Notes: generated from the letters alone by a model not told the origin. Positions 15,821 through 24,902 are shown, counted from the first letter of the stretch. The stretch is DNA of 32,805 bases from an uncultured Anaerolineaceae bacterium (GCA_937967805.1 CALBTC010000429.1:1-32805), one strand, 5' to 3'. Program-made: numbers and translations.

Positions 15821-17089
15821 TTACTGAGCCAACAAATTTCCCACGGCAAAGCCGGTAGACAGCGCCACCCCTTCAAATGAGCGTTCGCGAATGACTTCGC
15901 TGTGGCTGAGGGTGGTGCCGGCGGCGTACACGTTTTCATACACCGGCTGGCTGCCGCCGTTCAGCGGCTGGAATTGGGCATTCACTGTCAACCCGGCCCG
16001 GTACACGGGATGCCCCTTGGGGTCCATGAAATCCTGTTTAAACCAATCCAGGCGACTTTCTGGCATGATTACCGGTAGGCCAAACACCAGCTCACGCGCT
16101 TCACCGTGGTGGTTGGTAACAATGCCACCGCCCAAAATGCCACCGGTGGCCACCACGTACCGCTCAAAGCGGTGTGGTTTGGGGCGGGAGGCTGTTTCAG
16201 TGAGAACGGCCGTCACCCTTCCCCCTTCACTTTCAATCCCCACCCCCTCCAAGCCATGATAAACCCGGCCACCGGCCCGCTCAATCGCCTGCAGCAAAAT
16301 GGCGTGCAGCCGCATCCCCGGCAGCGATGGCGGCAGGCCCGGAATCTCAAACACGGGCACGCCCAGCTGCTTTTCCAGATCGTTTTTGATGTCCAGCGAA
16401 GGCGGCTGTCCCAAAATTGCCGGCAGCCCGACCCGTTTTGCCTGGCCCAGCTTGGGCTTGATCAGATGGGCCAATTCAGCCCGGAAATCATCCTGCGCCA
16501 TGATCCGGCCAATGCTGACAGGCGTATTAAAGTTTCGCTGCGCCAATTTGGGCATGTCCAGCATCAGGTGCGTGGCGTTCACCCCTTGTTTGACCAAATT
16601 TTCCGCCACCAGATTCGGATAAAAATCAACAAGCTGCTTGATGCCCACGATCAACATCGGGTCATCACGGCGCAAATCCCCGGCAATCATTGTTTCCGGG
16701 GCCAGGCAGGTGGGCCGAAACGTACCGACGGCCGAAGGCAGCAGCCAGTTCTTGTCCAGCGAGCCATGCAGCGGATAACCCGCCTCGGCACACAAACTCT
16801 GGAGCGCCGTCAGCGACGCCTCCACACCGGCGACGCCCACCAGCGCATACGGATGCGCCGGCTGGTCGGCAATCAGCTTAGCCAACGTCACGCCGGGGGA
16901 TTCCACAGGCTGTGATTCGTCCACGGGATAATAACCGAGTACGTCAACACAGCCGCTGTGCCAATGGGTTGCCCCCCAGCCTTTGCTCACCAATCGAACC
17001 TTTTTTTGCTGGGTGGCAAGCTGCCATGCGGCCGTTAACCCCGCCAGCCCAGCACCAACCACTAAAACATCATTTTTTTGTATACTCAT
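15821..17089 (-). CDS. glpB: Anaerobic glycerol-3-phosphate dehydrogenase subunit B
   Basis: A 422-residue flavoprotein subunit with the N-terminal dinucleotide-binding motif VVGAGLAGLTAAWQLA. Together with GlpA and GlpC it oxidises sn-glycerol-3-phosphate to dihydroxyacetone phosphate with reduction of quinones. HSGCVDVLGY and the C-terminal GVALSTGFAVGNLLAQ fit the GlpB family, and the length is normal. Its ATG overlaps the glpA stop by four bases (ATGA), showing translational coupling. The stop codon touches an inverted repeat. Confidence 0.92.
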   Translation of the reverse strand: MSIQKNDVLVVGAGLAGLTAAWQLATQQKKVRLVSKGWGATHWHSGCVDVLGYYPVDESQPVESPGVTLAKLIADQPAHPYALVGVAGVEASLTALQSLCAEAGYPLHGSLDKNWLLPSAVGTFRPTCLAPETMIAGDLRRDDPMLIVGIKQLVDFYPNLVAENLVKQGVNATHLMLDMPKLAQRNFNTPVSIGRIMAQDDFRAELAHLIKPKLGQAKRVGLPAILGQPPSLDIKNDLEKQLGVPVFEIPGLPPSLPGMRLHAILLQAIERAGGRVYHGLEGVGIESEGGRVTAVLTETASRPKPHRFERYVVATGGILGGGIVTNHHGEARELVFGLPVIMPESRLDWFKQDFMDPKGHPVYRAGLTVNAQFQPLNGGSQPVYENVYAAGTTLSHSEVIRERSFEGVALSTGFAVGNLLAQ

Positions 17090-18717
17090 GTCACTGCATC
17101 CGGATTATGCTCAACGGTGCCTTTTTCATACATCGCCGGCCCCAGTCGAGACGCTTTTTCGCCGGGCAGATGATCGGCATTAAGCACGGTTAAGTAGATC
17201 AGTTCGTCTAAACGTTCTTGCTTGAGCTGCGCCCCCCATAAAATAGGCAGCAGCCCTTTCCACCGCTCCTGCAAAAAGTCGCGCAGAGCGACGTTAGCTT
17301 CCTCAATAGGCAGCTTGTGCAGTTGGTGCCAGATGCCGATGGCCCGCAGCGTGCAGAAGCCGCCCTGGCACGGCCCCATCCCCAGGCGCACGTCCCGGCG
17401 GATATCATCTAGCGTCTTCGCCTCGCCTTCATTAATGGCCCGTTCGATGTCTGAACGGGTGGCCATTTCACACTCGCAAATGAGCTCGCCAAACGCTTTT
17501 TGCTGCTCGGTGCGGGCCAGCCGCGCCCCCAACGTATGGTATGTTTTGTTGTGGCCCGGCTCAAATGGATGGGGCAGCAGCTCAAGGTGGGTGCGACATT
17601 CCCGTTTGGTGTTCAGCTTTTCGCAAACGCGATCGGCCGTGACCTGGGCCATCTGGCGGAAAGTGGTCCATTTGCCGCCGGTGATGGTGATGAAACCTTG
17701 CAGGCCGTCCCGCGTTTCATGATCCAGCAAGGTGTAGGCGCGGGTGACGTCACGCGTATCGGCCACTTTGGTTTCCTGGTACAACGGCCGTACCCCGCCC
17801 CAGGCCCGCAGCAGCCGCATCTCAGAAAAGCCCGGCACCAATTTGTCCGCCTCTTCCAGCATCAGCTTGATCTCCCACGGCTCGATGGCAAAATGTTCCG
17901 GGTCTGGCACGCTCTCATCTGTGGTGCCAATGACCGAAACGGTGTGAATCGGCACAATAATGTCACCGTCGGCGGGCATCTTGCAGCGATTGACTACCGT
18001 ATTGATGATGCGGTAGCTTAGGGCAATCATGGTGCCCTTGCCGGCCTGCACGTTGACTTCCACGCCACCAGTGTGGGCAATTTTGCCCGCCCACGCCCCG
18101 GAGGCATTCACTACCATGTCGGCCAGGATGGTCACATCTTCATCCTTCACCAAATCGTGGCAAATGGCCCCGGTGATGCGGTCGCCTTCACGCACCAGCG
18201 TTTTTACCTCGTGATAGGTAAGAATCTGGGCGCCGTACTGCCGGGCGCCTTCGGCCACCACCTGCGTCGCCAAAAACGAATCGGCCGAACCGTCCGGCAC
18301 GCGGAAGCAGCGGCTGATCTTGGGGTTGAGGTGGGGTTCTTCGCGCAGCATCTGGGCCACGGAAATTTCTTCACACGGCACGCCGGTATCGCGGCAGCCC
18401 TGCATAAACTTGTCGCCAAAAGCGGGGTCATCCCAGGGGGTCGAGACAAAAAAGCCGCTCGTGTCTTCCAGACAGTGCGGCATAATTTTGCGCAGGATGA
18501 TGTTTTCTTCGATGCACTCCGTGGCGGCTTTGGGGTCTTTTACCACATAGCGCCCACCACTGTGCAGCAAACCGTGATATCGACCGGTGGTACCGTGGGT
18601 TAAGTCCCGCTTTTCAACTAAAATGGAGTTAAAACCGCGCTGCGCCAGATCGTAAACAACGCCGGTTCCAGTAGCGCCACCACCAATGACCAGAACTTCG
18701 GTTTCTATTTTACGCAT
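17086..18717 (-). CDS. glpA: Anaerobic glycerol-3-phosphate dehydrogenase subunit A
   Basis: A 543-residue catalytic FAD subunit. VIGGGATGTGVVYDLAQRG is the FAD motif, and TGRYHGLLHSGGRY the G3P dehydrogenase signature. A C-terminal BFD-like 2Fe-2S domain has ICECEMA and MGPCQGGFC supplying cysteines, as in GlpA but not aerobic GlpD. It is the first gene of glpABC, with AAGGAA ahead of the ATG. Its promoter (18919-18946) lies about 200 bases upstream, leaving a structured leader. No glpK, glpF or glpR is adjacent, so glycerol-3-P may come from lipid turnover or a kinase elsewhere. The kinase gene at 19116 is divergent. Confidence 0.95.
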   Translation of the reverse strand: MRKIETEVLVIGGGATGTGVVYDLAQRGFNSILVEKRDLTHGTTGRYHGLLHSGGRYVVKDPKAATECIEENIILRKIMPHCLEDTSGFFVSTPWDDPAFGDKFMQGCRDTGVPCEEISVAQMLREEPHLNPKISRCFRVPDGSADSFLATQVVAEGARQYGAQILTYHEVKTLVREGDRITGAICHDLVKDEDVTILADMVVNASGAWAGKIAHTGGVEVNVQAGKGTMIALSYRIINTVVNRCKMPADGDIIVPIHTVSVIGTTDESVPDPEHFAIEPWEIKLMLEEADKLVPGFSEMRLLRAWGGVRPLYQETKVADTRDVTRAYTLLDHETRDGLQGFITITGGKWTTFRQMAQVTADRVCEKLNTKRECRTHLELLPHPFEPGHNKTYHTLGARLARTEQQKAFGELICECEMATRSDIERAINEGEAKTLDDIRRDVRLGMGPCQGGFCTLRAIGIWHQLHKLPIEEANVALRDFLQERWKGLLPILWGAQLKQERLDELIYLTVLNADHLPGEKASRLGPAMYEKGTVEHNPDAVT

Positions 18718-18742
18718 GTTGTTTCCTTCTTCCTACTTCGGT

Positions 18743-18847
18743 GGAGAACAAAAAGCCCTTTCGCTTCAACTTAAAAATGCTTTTTTTCTCCTGAACGTAA
18801 ACCGCGAACAGCCTTTCGGTTTTCTAAAATCGTTTTGCGGTTTGCGT
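18743..18847 (-). promoter_or_regulatory. Structured leader of the glpABC mRNA
   Basis: The predicted leader contains two stem-loops. The upstream one (as transcribed) pairs 18837-18847 with 18795-18805, 10 of 11 positions. The downstream one pairs 18779-18791 with 18743-18757 (about 13 bp with one bulge), where AAAAAGC meets GCTTTTT, next to the ribosome-binding site. The second hairpin is partly terminator-like. Whether it is an antitermination device, riboswitch or plain stabiliser cannot be decided here. Confidence 0.4.
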
Positions 18848-18918
18848 CAAAAAACGCGAATCTCAAATTTATGCCAGGATATTCGCAGGACCAGAGGGGC
18901 TTCAGGTCATACTAATTG

Positions 18919-18946
18919 ATATTACGCCACTGAACGATTTTGTCAA
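18919..18946 (-). promoter_or_regulatory. Putative glpA promoter
   Basis: On the minus strand TTGACA (18941-18946), a 16-base spacer and TAATAT (18919-18924). The predicted start point is about 195 bases before the glpA ATG. Confidence 0.55.
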
Positions 18947-19065
18947 CTTGAATCAGCAAAACGGGAATGATCTTTATCATATTTTGCCGGATGTCATTTG
19001 TCACCAAATGGAGTGGTTTTTTGGTGAGTAATTTTGTGAGAATTTTTTATTACTGTTGAGTCGGC

Positions 19066-19094
19066 TTGTGTAGTGTCATGGAACGATATATAAC
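19066..19094 (+). promoter_or_regulatory. Putative promoter of the REC-histidine kinase gene
   Basis: TTGTGT (19066-19071), 17-base spacer, TATAAC (19089-19094). Upstream, TCACCAAA and TTTTGGTGA (about 19000-19026) form an inverted repeat that could be an operator. The start point would leave a short leader with GGGAG before the ATG at 19116. Confidence 0.4.
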
Positions 19095-19115
19095 GTGACA
19101 ACTGGGAGTAAATGT

Positions 19116-20306
19116 ATGTCCGTGGAAGGCCTCAAAGGTTCCATCTTAATCGTAGATGATAACGTTGTCATTCAACAAATCATGAAACTGGCCCTGGAAC
19201 AAAACGGGCACCATGTGACGCTGGCAGGTGACGGTCGGCAAGCCATCGAGCTGATGCACGCCCACTTTTTTGATTTGATTTTGCTCGACATCATGATGCC
19301 CAACATGAATGGCTTTCAGGTATTGGAATATATGGCCAAAGAGCCAGACCTGGCTGCCATTCCCGTCATCGTCGTGTCAGCAGACAGCCAGATAGACAGC
19401 GCGATTCGCTGTATCCAATTGGGCGCTGAGGATTATCTGGTAAAGCCGCCTAACCAAACCTTGCTCTACACGCGCGTCAATACCAGTCTGCGCAAAAAAT
19501 TCTTGCACGATCAGCAGCAGGCTCATCAGGCCGCCATGGAACAAATGTATGAAGCGGTCAAAGCAGCCAATGCAGCTAAAACAGAGTTCATTGCTATGGC
19601 GGCACACGAGCTGCGCAATCCAATTGCCCAAATCTCTACAACCAACCATTTGTTAAGCCGCGTTGGGCCATTGAATGAGAAGCAAGAGCAGTTGTTGGAA
19701 AAGATAAATTTCAGTCTGGAACGTATGCAGGCATTGATCGTCGATCTGGATGATATTTCCCGACTGGAAGCTGGCAACATGCGGCTAAAGTTGGAGCGAT
19801 TGGATTTGCGTAGACTTATCTTGAAGATTGCCGAAAGCTTAGAGCATGATTTGCGTGAGCGCAACCATACGCTTGAGGTAAATATTCCAGAGAATTTGCC
19901 GCTGACCGTGGCTGACAGGGACCGTATGATTCAGGTACTCACCAATTTGCTGGGCAATGCCATTAAATATACGCCAGATAACGGAGCGATTTTTGTAACG
20001 GCCGTTCACGCCAAACAACATCATGCCGTCCATATGACTGTCCAGGATACCGGTTTGGGCATTCGGGCCAGTGAACAGCAGCAAATCTTCTCTAAATTTT
20101 TCCGCTCAGAAGACTCAGACGTGCGAGACCGGCCCGGCACCGGCCTGGGACTCTACATCACCAAATCGCTCATTGAGAAGCAAAATGGCCACATTTGGTT
20201 CGACAGCAAATATGGTGAGGGAACCACTTTTCACTTTACCATCCCTGTTGCGCCAGAAGCACCGGAAATAGATGTTGAGATGGAAACGGCCGTTTCCTCT
20301 CGTTAG
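19116..20306 (+). CDS. Hybrid response regulator / sensor histidine kinase
   Basis: A 396-residue soluble protein with a receiver domain first and a kinase core second. The receiver (about 9-125) has D14-D15 and phospho-acceptor D58 in LILLDIMMPNMNG. After a short coiled linker comes HisKA with H164 in AMAAHELRNP. The HATPase domain shows the N box LLGNAIKYTPDNG, G1 VQDTGLGI and G2 GTGLGLYITKSL. No sensor or transmembrane domain is present, so the receiver probably gates the kinase, as in phosphorelay intermediates. The ATG at 19116 is preferred over an upstream GTG because GGGAG precedes it. It is divergent from glpA. Its output regulator is not adjacent. Confidence 0.93.
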   Translation: MSVEGLKGSILIVDDNVVIQQIMKLALEQNGHHVTLAGDGRQAIELMHAHFFDLILLDIMMPNMNGFQVLEYMAKEPDLAAIPVIVVSADSQIDSAIRCIQLGAEDYLVKPPNQTLLYTRVNTSLRKKFLHDQQQAHQAAMEQMYEAVKAANAAKTEFIAMAAHELRNPIAQISTTNHLLSRVGPLNEKQEQLLEKINFSLERMQALIVDLDDISRLEAGNMRLKLERLDLRRLILKIAESLEHDLRERNHTLEVNIPENLPLTVADRDRMIQVLTNLLGNAIKYTPDNGAIFVTAVHAKQHHAVHMTVQDTGLGIRASEQQQIFSKFFRSEDSDVRDRPGTGLGLYITKSLIEKQNGHIWFDSKYGEGTTFHFTIPVAPEAPEIDVEMETAVSSR

Positions 20307-20503
20307 CGCCAAATTCTCCTACACGAACAACTGCCTCACCACCACAAAAGCTGCCAACAACCCAATCAACCAGCATCTGCATCTCAAAAAGAATACTTCC
20401 TTAAACGACAGGCATCAGCCGCATTTTGCGCTATCATTGGTTGCAGGTGATCGTTCAGCCTGAATGCTTACCTTTGTAGACAGATTCTTTTAGGAGAAAT
20501 TTT

Positions 20504-21484
20504 TTGTCCGAAACACCAACCCAAAAAACAGGCTCGGGCCACAGCCTGTCTAAAAAAGAGCTGCGCGCCAGCCTGGTTTTGCCAGTTGTCATTACGCTGA
20601 TCATTTGGGGTGCGGGCCTGCTGCTTTACCTGATCACACCGGGAGAGTTCAATACGGCCGTTGCCCTCTTCATCAGTTTAGCCCTGTTCGCCTCTTTACT
20701 GTACTGGACCCGTGACGCCGAAAAACGACTGCGGATGACGGCCGTTGTCATCGCCATCCCCGCCCTCATCGGCATCAGCTTGGGGATGATTCGCGGCAGC
20801 GTCAGCGCAACGCTCAGCGGCGTGGCTTTGACCTTCTTATTCCTGTTTCTTTACCGCACATTCAATACCCCCATCTCTTACCGCGTTGCCTTGCGCCGCT
20901 TTCGCGAGGGCGATATGGAAACGGCGCTGGAGCTGGTAGACAAGGCCATTCAAGCGCGGCCCGACTTCTGGGAATCATATCAGCTGCGTGCCCTCATTTT
21001 CCTGACCGAACTGGACTTTAGCCGCGCCGAACGCAGCGCCAAAGAAGCAGTTGTCCGCAAGCCCGACGCCCACCCCGTTTACAATACGCTGGGGCAGGTC
21101 TACCTGGCCGAGACCAAATTTGATAAAGCTCAAGAGAGTTTTACACAAGCATTAGAGCTGGAACCGGACAATGCACTTTACCGCTACCATTTGGGCTTGT
21201 GCCAATTCCGCCAGGAGAACTACCGCGAAGCGGCTGCCAGCTTCATGGCGGCCATCAATGGCTCACTCCGCTTTCTGGAGTATGAACTGCAAGCCCACTA
21301 CTATCTTTGGCGCTGCCTGGTGTCGCTTGAAGAAGTTGAACAGGCCCAAACAGTACGGGAAAAGATGCAAAACTTTGCCCCCGGCGTCCCGCTGATCCAA
21401 GAGCAGTTGACCAACCAACCCGATTACCCCCACCTGCCCGCCCTGCAAGCCGATGCCAACGATCTGGCCCAGCAGTTTAGCTAA
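20504..21484 (+). CDS. Membrane-anchored TPR protein
   Basis: A 326-residue protein starting at TTG; AGGAG at 20492-20496 with seven-base spacing supports this start. Four hydrophobic segments lie in residues 25-125 (LVLPVVITLIIWGAGLLLYL, TAVALFISLALFASLLYW, AVVIAIPALIGISLGMI, ALTFLFLFLYRTF). A tetratricopeptide domain follows from about residue 135, with repeats such as METALELVDKAIQARPDFWES and FDKAQESFTQALELEPDNALY. It is likely a scaffold for protein-protein contacts at the membrane. It follows the kinase gene after 197 bases in which I see no clear promoter, terminator or gene. Confidence 0.85.
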   Translation: MSETPTQKTGSGHSLSKKELRASLVLPVVITLIIWGAGLLLYLITPGEFNTAVALFISLALFASLLYWTRDAEKRLRMTAVVIAIPALIGISLGMIRGSVSATLSGVALTFLFLFLYRTFNTPISYRVALRRFREGDMETALELVDKAIQARPDFWESYQLRALIFLTELDFSRAERSAKEAVVRKPDAHPVYNTLGQVYLAETKFDKAQESFTQALELEPDNALYRYHLGLCQFRQENYREAAASFMAAINGSLRFLEYELQAHYYLWRCLVSLEEVEQAQTVREKMQNFAPGVPLIQEQLTNQPDYPHLPALQADANDLAQQFS

Positions 21485-21545
21485 AAAAAGTGGCAGGCAC
21501 GGGTTTGAGCTATTGGGCTGATGTAAGGCTTACAACCCGTGTCTG
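21483..21545 (-). terminator. Intrinsic terminator of the thioredoxin-like gene
   Basis: As read on the minus strand, a 12-bp stem (21534-21545 with 21494-21505, one G-U pair) is followed after a few bases by seven T (plus-strand A run 21483-21489). It may also stop plus-strand transcripts of the TPR gene, but lacks a T run in that direction. Confidence 0.6.
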
Positions 21546-21560
21546 GCATTTCAGTTCGTT

Positions 21561-22661
21561 TTAGGGAATGCGAAACGTGTCCGCGTATTGAGCATCATGT
21601 GGCGAAGCAACACAGCCGGTGAAGGTGAAGGCATACAGCGCCAGACCGCGAGCCTGAAAGGTAAGGCGCAGCGTATGGCTGCCAAAATCGGGATTTTCGA
21701 CGAGGTTGACCATGCGCGGCCGTTCGACCCGCACGTAACTACGGCCGTCCTCCCCAAACACCACGTCACTACCCGCCTGCATTTTGCTGAGGTAACGGCC
21801 GTCTTGCACCACCTCCACCAGTGGGTCCGCCTCCGTCGGCTTCATCTCCAACGCCGTTTCCACCGGATCGGCAGAGGGCGCTAACACGGCATTGACAGAA
21901 ACGGCCGAATAAGGCAGCACAATCTCCCCTCCCTGCTCTCCGGCAAAGGCCAGCGCCTCCGGCCAGGCCCGCCAGATACCATCCACGTAAAATTGGCCTT
22001 CTTGCCACTCCCTCACCGGCGGTAAGCGATAAATCACCGAGCTGTTGGGCATATACCCTTCCGGGTTGCCCAATGCCCCGCCAAACAGGCCACCACCCTG
22101 GAACCCGGCATACAGCTCCGGCGTGGGACGATAGCAAACTGCGCCAGAAGCATCTTCGGCTCGCAGCGGCGGCAACAAATTTGGTAACAAAACGTCCGGC
22201 TGGCGCAGACGCAGCAATCTTTGGATGGCCTGCTCCGTCTCCTGGTAATATCCTTCACCCTGCCGCTTAAAGCGCATATAGCCATCTGGATCGATGAGGA
22301 ATTTAGTCGGCCATGCTTTGGTAGCAAAACGGGACCAATTCTGCTGCTGATTGTCTAACAAAATGGGGTATGGAATCTCATACTCGGCAATGGCCGCTTC
22401 AAGATGGGTGCGGAACTGGCCAAAACGAAACTCAGGCGTGTGGATGCCAATAATCACCAGGCCGTGTTCGGCGTACCGTTGATGCCACTGTTTTAGATAA
22501 GGGAGCGTTCGCAGGCAGTTGATGCAGGTATAATCCCAAAAGTCAATGAGCACAACCCGCCCCCGAAGTTGATCCGGGGTATGGGGACGGCCGTTTAACC
22601 ATTCACCGTTGGCCAAAGGCGGCATGTGGACAATGCGCGGGTCAAGTAAACCACCAGACAT
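21561..22661 (-). CDS. Thioredoxin-like redox protein with DipZ-type C-terminal domain
   Basis: A 366-residue protein. The N-terminal thioredoxin/TlpA-like domain (about 20-165) has the redox pair C46-C49 in FWDYTCINCLRT and the cis-proline segment AWPTKFLIDPDG. The C-terminal half (about 200-366) is beta-rich, as in the DipZ-like proteins that pair this domain with a thioredoxin fold. No signal peptide or membrane helix is seen, so a cytosolic location is likely unless export uses another route. No CcdA-like partner is adjacent. The ATG has no Shine-Dalgarno; TAAAAT lies six bases before it and an inverted repeat overlaps the region. Confidence 0.85.
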   Translation of the reverse strand: MSGGLLDPRIVHMPPLANGEWLNGRPHTPDQLRGRVVLIDFWDYTCINCLRTLPYLKQWHQRYAEHGLVIIGIHTPEFRFGQFRTHLEAAIAEYEIPYPILLDNQQQNWSRFATKAWPTKFLIDPDGYMRFKRQGEGYYQETEQAIQRLLRLRQPDVLLPNLLPPLRAEDASGAVCYRPTPELYAGFQGGGLFGGALGNPEGYMPNSSVIYRLPPVREWQEGQFYVDGIWRAWPEALAFAGEQGGEIVLPYSAVSVNAVLAPSADPVETALEMKPTEADPLVEVVQDGRYLSKMQAGSDVVFGEDGRSYVRVERPRMVNLVENPDFGSHTLRLTFQARGLALYAFTFTGCVASPHDAQYADTFRIP

Positions 22662-23005
22662 GATTCAATTTTAACACGTTAAAATGCAGGGAAAAATCAG
22701 GAGGGATTTTGCAGGCGTATTGGACCAAATGATTAGCAGGGCAAACGCTCGTTTGGTTCTTCCGTTTTTGTTACCGTGATCGATTTTGAGGACGGAATAA
22801 ATGTTACAATCAATATCATCAAAAGGATAAAAATAGGCAGCCAATCCATCATAATCTCTCCAAAAAATTTTCAGAAAATTTATCTTTGTAAATCTGTTTG
22901 CATTATCAATTAATCCATAGCATAAATCACTAAGATGAAAGTCATTCTGACAGTAAAATTGTTTACAAAAACTTTGATTTATGCCCAAATTGAGAGGATT
23001 TTCCC
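22662..23005. other. AT-rich intergenic region upstream of panB
   Basis: This 344-base gap between divergent genes is clearly AT-richer than its surroundings. At its left end ATTTTAAC-AC-GTTAAAAT (22668-22685) is a perfect inverted repeat immediately before the thioredoxin-like gene, a possible operator. At the right end GAGAGG precedes the panB ATG, and GTAAA-ATTG-TTTAC is a small inverted repeat at about 22957-22970. Open frames exist on both strands, but none has a good start or protein-like composition. I assign no gene and no firm promoter. Confidence 0.4.
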
Positions 23006-23860
23006 ATGAGCCGAAAAAAGGTTTCTATTCTTGATATTCAAAAGCGTAAGCAAAACAACGTGCCCATCACCATGCTCACAACGTATGACTTCACCGCTGC
23101 GATTTTGGTGGATCAGGCCGATATTGACATCATCCTTGTGGGGGATTCCCTGGGCATGGTGATGTTGGGTTATTCTGGCACCACCGGCGTCACGATGGAC
23201 GAGATGCTGCACCACTGCAAAGCGGTAGCCCGCGGCGCATCAGCCGCGCTTTTGGTAGGCGATATGCCCTTCATGAGCTACCAGGCTGATGTAGCCGAGG
23301 CGGTGCGCAATGCCGGCCGCTTTTTGAAAGAAGCGGGCATGGAATGCGTGAAGATTGAAGGTGGCAGCGAAACGGCCGCAACCATTCGGGCCATCGTGCG
23401 GGCCGGTATTCCGGTGATGGGCCACATTGGCCTGACGCCACAGACAGTTTCACAGTTGGGCGGTTTTCGCATTCAAGGCAAAACAGCCGCTTCCGCCCAA
23501 TCTCTCCTCAAAGATGCCCTGGCGCTGCAAGAAGCCGGCTGCTTTTCCGTGGTGCTGGAAGCAGTTCCCGCTGCCGTGGCCAGCTACATCTCGCAGCAAT
23601 TAACCATTCCCACCATCGGCATTGGTGCCGGGGCCGGCTGCGACGGGCAAGTCCTGGTCTACCACGACCTGCTGGGCCTGTATGACCGGCTTCAGCCCCG
23701 CTTTGTGAAACAGTATGGAGCAATTGGCGAGGCGATTGTGACGGCCGTGCAAACCTACAGCGAAGAAGTACGCAGCCGCGCATTCCCGGCCGAAGAGCAC
23801 ACCTATCCGATGGACGAGGCGGAAGAAGCTGCCTTTCTGGCAGCCGTTGCCGGGCGTTAA
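23006..23860 (+). CDS. panB: 3-methyl-2-oxobutanoate hydroxymethyltransferase
   Basis: A 284-residue cytosolic enzyme that transfers a hydroxymethyl group from 5,10-methylene-THF to alpha-ketoisovalerate, giving ketopantoate, the committed step to pantothenate. The TIM-barrel signatures are clear: MLTTYDFTAA near the start, VGDSLGMVMLGYSGTTGVTMD, VKIEGG, GIPVMGHIGLTPQ, and IGIGAGAGCDGQVLVYHDLLG. The metal-binding Asp lies in VGDSLG. GAGAGG precedes the ATG. panE follows after one base, so the two successive pathway steps are co-expressed. Length is normal. Confidence 0.97.
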   Translation: MSRKKVSILDIQKRKQNNVPITMLTTYDFTAAILVDQADIDIILVGDSLGMVMLGYSGTTGVTMDEMLHHCKAVARGASAALLVGDMPFMSYQADVAEAVRNAGRFLKEAGMECVKIEGGSETAATIRAIVRAGIPVMGHIGLTPQTVSQLGGFRIQGKTAASAQSLLKDALALQEAGCFSVVLEAVPAAVASYISQQLTIPTIGIGAGAGCDGQVLVYHDLLGLYDRLQPRFVKQYGAIGEAIVTAVQTYSEEVRSRAFPAEEHTYPMDEAEEAAFLAAVAGR

Positions 23861-23861
23861 T

Positions 23862-24842
23862 ATGCGCGTAGCCGTGGTAGGCATTGGCGCAATGGGCTGC
23901 CTGTTTGGCGCAAAACTGAGCCAGGTGGCCGAGGTGACACTGGTCGGCAACTGGCCCGCCCAGATCGTGGCCTTGCGTGAGCGCGGCTTGCGCTTGATCC
24001 GGCCAGACGGCCGTTCCCAAACTTACCATCTGACCGTCACTAACAATCTGCAAACGGCTGCACCCGCTGACCTGGCCCTGATTTTGGTAAAAAGCCACCA
24101 GACCCGGCAGGCGGCTGAGACGGCCCAGCGGCTTTTGTCGGCCAACGGTGTGGCCTTGACCCTGCAAAATGGCCTGGGAAATCTGGAGCAGTTAACGGCC
24201 GTTCTGGGGCAAAACCGCGCCAATCTGGGCATCACATCTGAAGGGGCAGCCCTGCTGGAACCGGGCGTGGTGCGCCACGCGGGAACGGGGCACACATACA
24301 TAGCTGATTCCGGGGAAACGGCCGTTCCGCCACAAGAATTCGCAGCTTTGTTTCAAGCCGCCGGTTTCCAAACCAGCCTGGCGGCGGACACGGCCGGATT
24401 GGTTTGGGGCAAGCTGGCGATTAATGCGGGGATCAATCCGTTAACGGCCGTTTTACAGGTGCCCAATGGATTTTTGGCGGAAAACGAAACGGCGCGGCAG
24501 CTCATGCAGCAGGCGGCAAAAGAAGTGGCCCAAGTTGCCGCCGCCCAAAGTATCCAGCTCCCCTTTGCCGATGCAGCCGCCCAGGCGCTGACGGTGGCCC
24601 AGGCTACGGCAGCCAACCATTCCTCCATGCGACAAGATTTAGCCAACGGCCGTCCTACAGAGATTGAGGCCATTTGTGGGGCGGTGGTTGAATACGGCCG
24701 TCGCTTTGAGGTGCCCACGCCGGTGAACTTGGTTTTGCAAACGGCCGTACAGCAAGCCGAACAGGGCACCTGGCCTCCTGCCTCCACCCCTGAAGCAAAC
24801 CTAGAGCTCCTCACCCAAAAAATCCAGCAATTCCACAATTAA
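23862..24842 (+). CDS. panE: 2-dehydropantoate 2-reductase
   Basis: A 326-residue NADPH-dependent reductase converting ketopantoate to pantoate. It has the N-terminal Rossmann motif VVGIGAMGCLFGAKL and the catalytic helix with Lys and Asn in VWGKLAINAGINPLTAV. RPTEIEAICG near residue 270 is typical of the C-terminal domain. The ATG at 23862-23864, one base after the panB stop (TAA-T-ATG), is the natural start; an overlapping TTG five codons earlier is unlikely. The gene is unusually dense in the ACGGCCGT palindrome, with seven copies. Confidence 0.95.
   Translation: MRVAVVGIGAMGCLFGAKLSQVAEVTLVGNWPAQIVALRERGLRLIRPDGRSQTYHLTVTNNLQTAAPADLALILVKSHQTRQAAETAQRLLSANGVALTLQNGLGNLEQLTAVLGQNRANLGITSEGAALLEPGVVRHAGTGHTYIADSGETAVPPQEFAALFQAAGFQTSLAADTAGLVWGKLAINAGINPLTAVLQVPNGFLAENETARQLMQQAAKEVAQVAAAQSIQLPFADAAAQALTVAQATAANHSSMRQDLANGRPTEIEAICGAVVEYGRRFEVPTPVNLVLQTAVQQAEQGTWPPASTPEANLELLTQKIQQFHN
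24007..24748. repeat. Cluster of seven ACGGCCGT palindromes within panE
   Basis: Copies begin at 24007, 24195, 24318, 24444, 24646, 24694 and 24741. They are read in different codon phases (for example as TAV or xGR), so protein constraint does not explain them. This is the densest cluster of the window-wide repeat. Confidence 0.9.
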
Positions 24843-24902
24843 CCTTATCCTGAGACACCGCTTTTCTCTGCGTCTCCGCGCCTTTGCGTTAATGTTTTTC
24901 TG

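Noticed and set aside
16106..16915. 269-codon open frame antisense to glpB
   Set aside because: glpB is unambiguous; the antisense translation is Gln/His/Arg-rich with no recognisable fold.
20311..20420. Hydrophobic minus-strand fragment (WLIGLLAAFVVVRQLFV) between the kinase and TPR genes
   Set aside because: It resembles the last helix of a lost membrane protein, but only about 30 codons are open and there is no start; too little to call a pseudogene.
22671..22988. 105-codon minus-strand frame in the AT-rich gap before panB
   Set aside because: TTG start without Shine-Dalgarno, it would run into the thioredoxin gene's upstream inverted repeat, and its translation shows no domain-like pattern. 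AT-rich intergenic DNA explains it.
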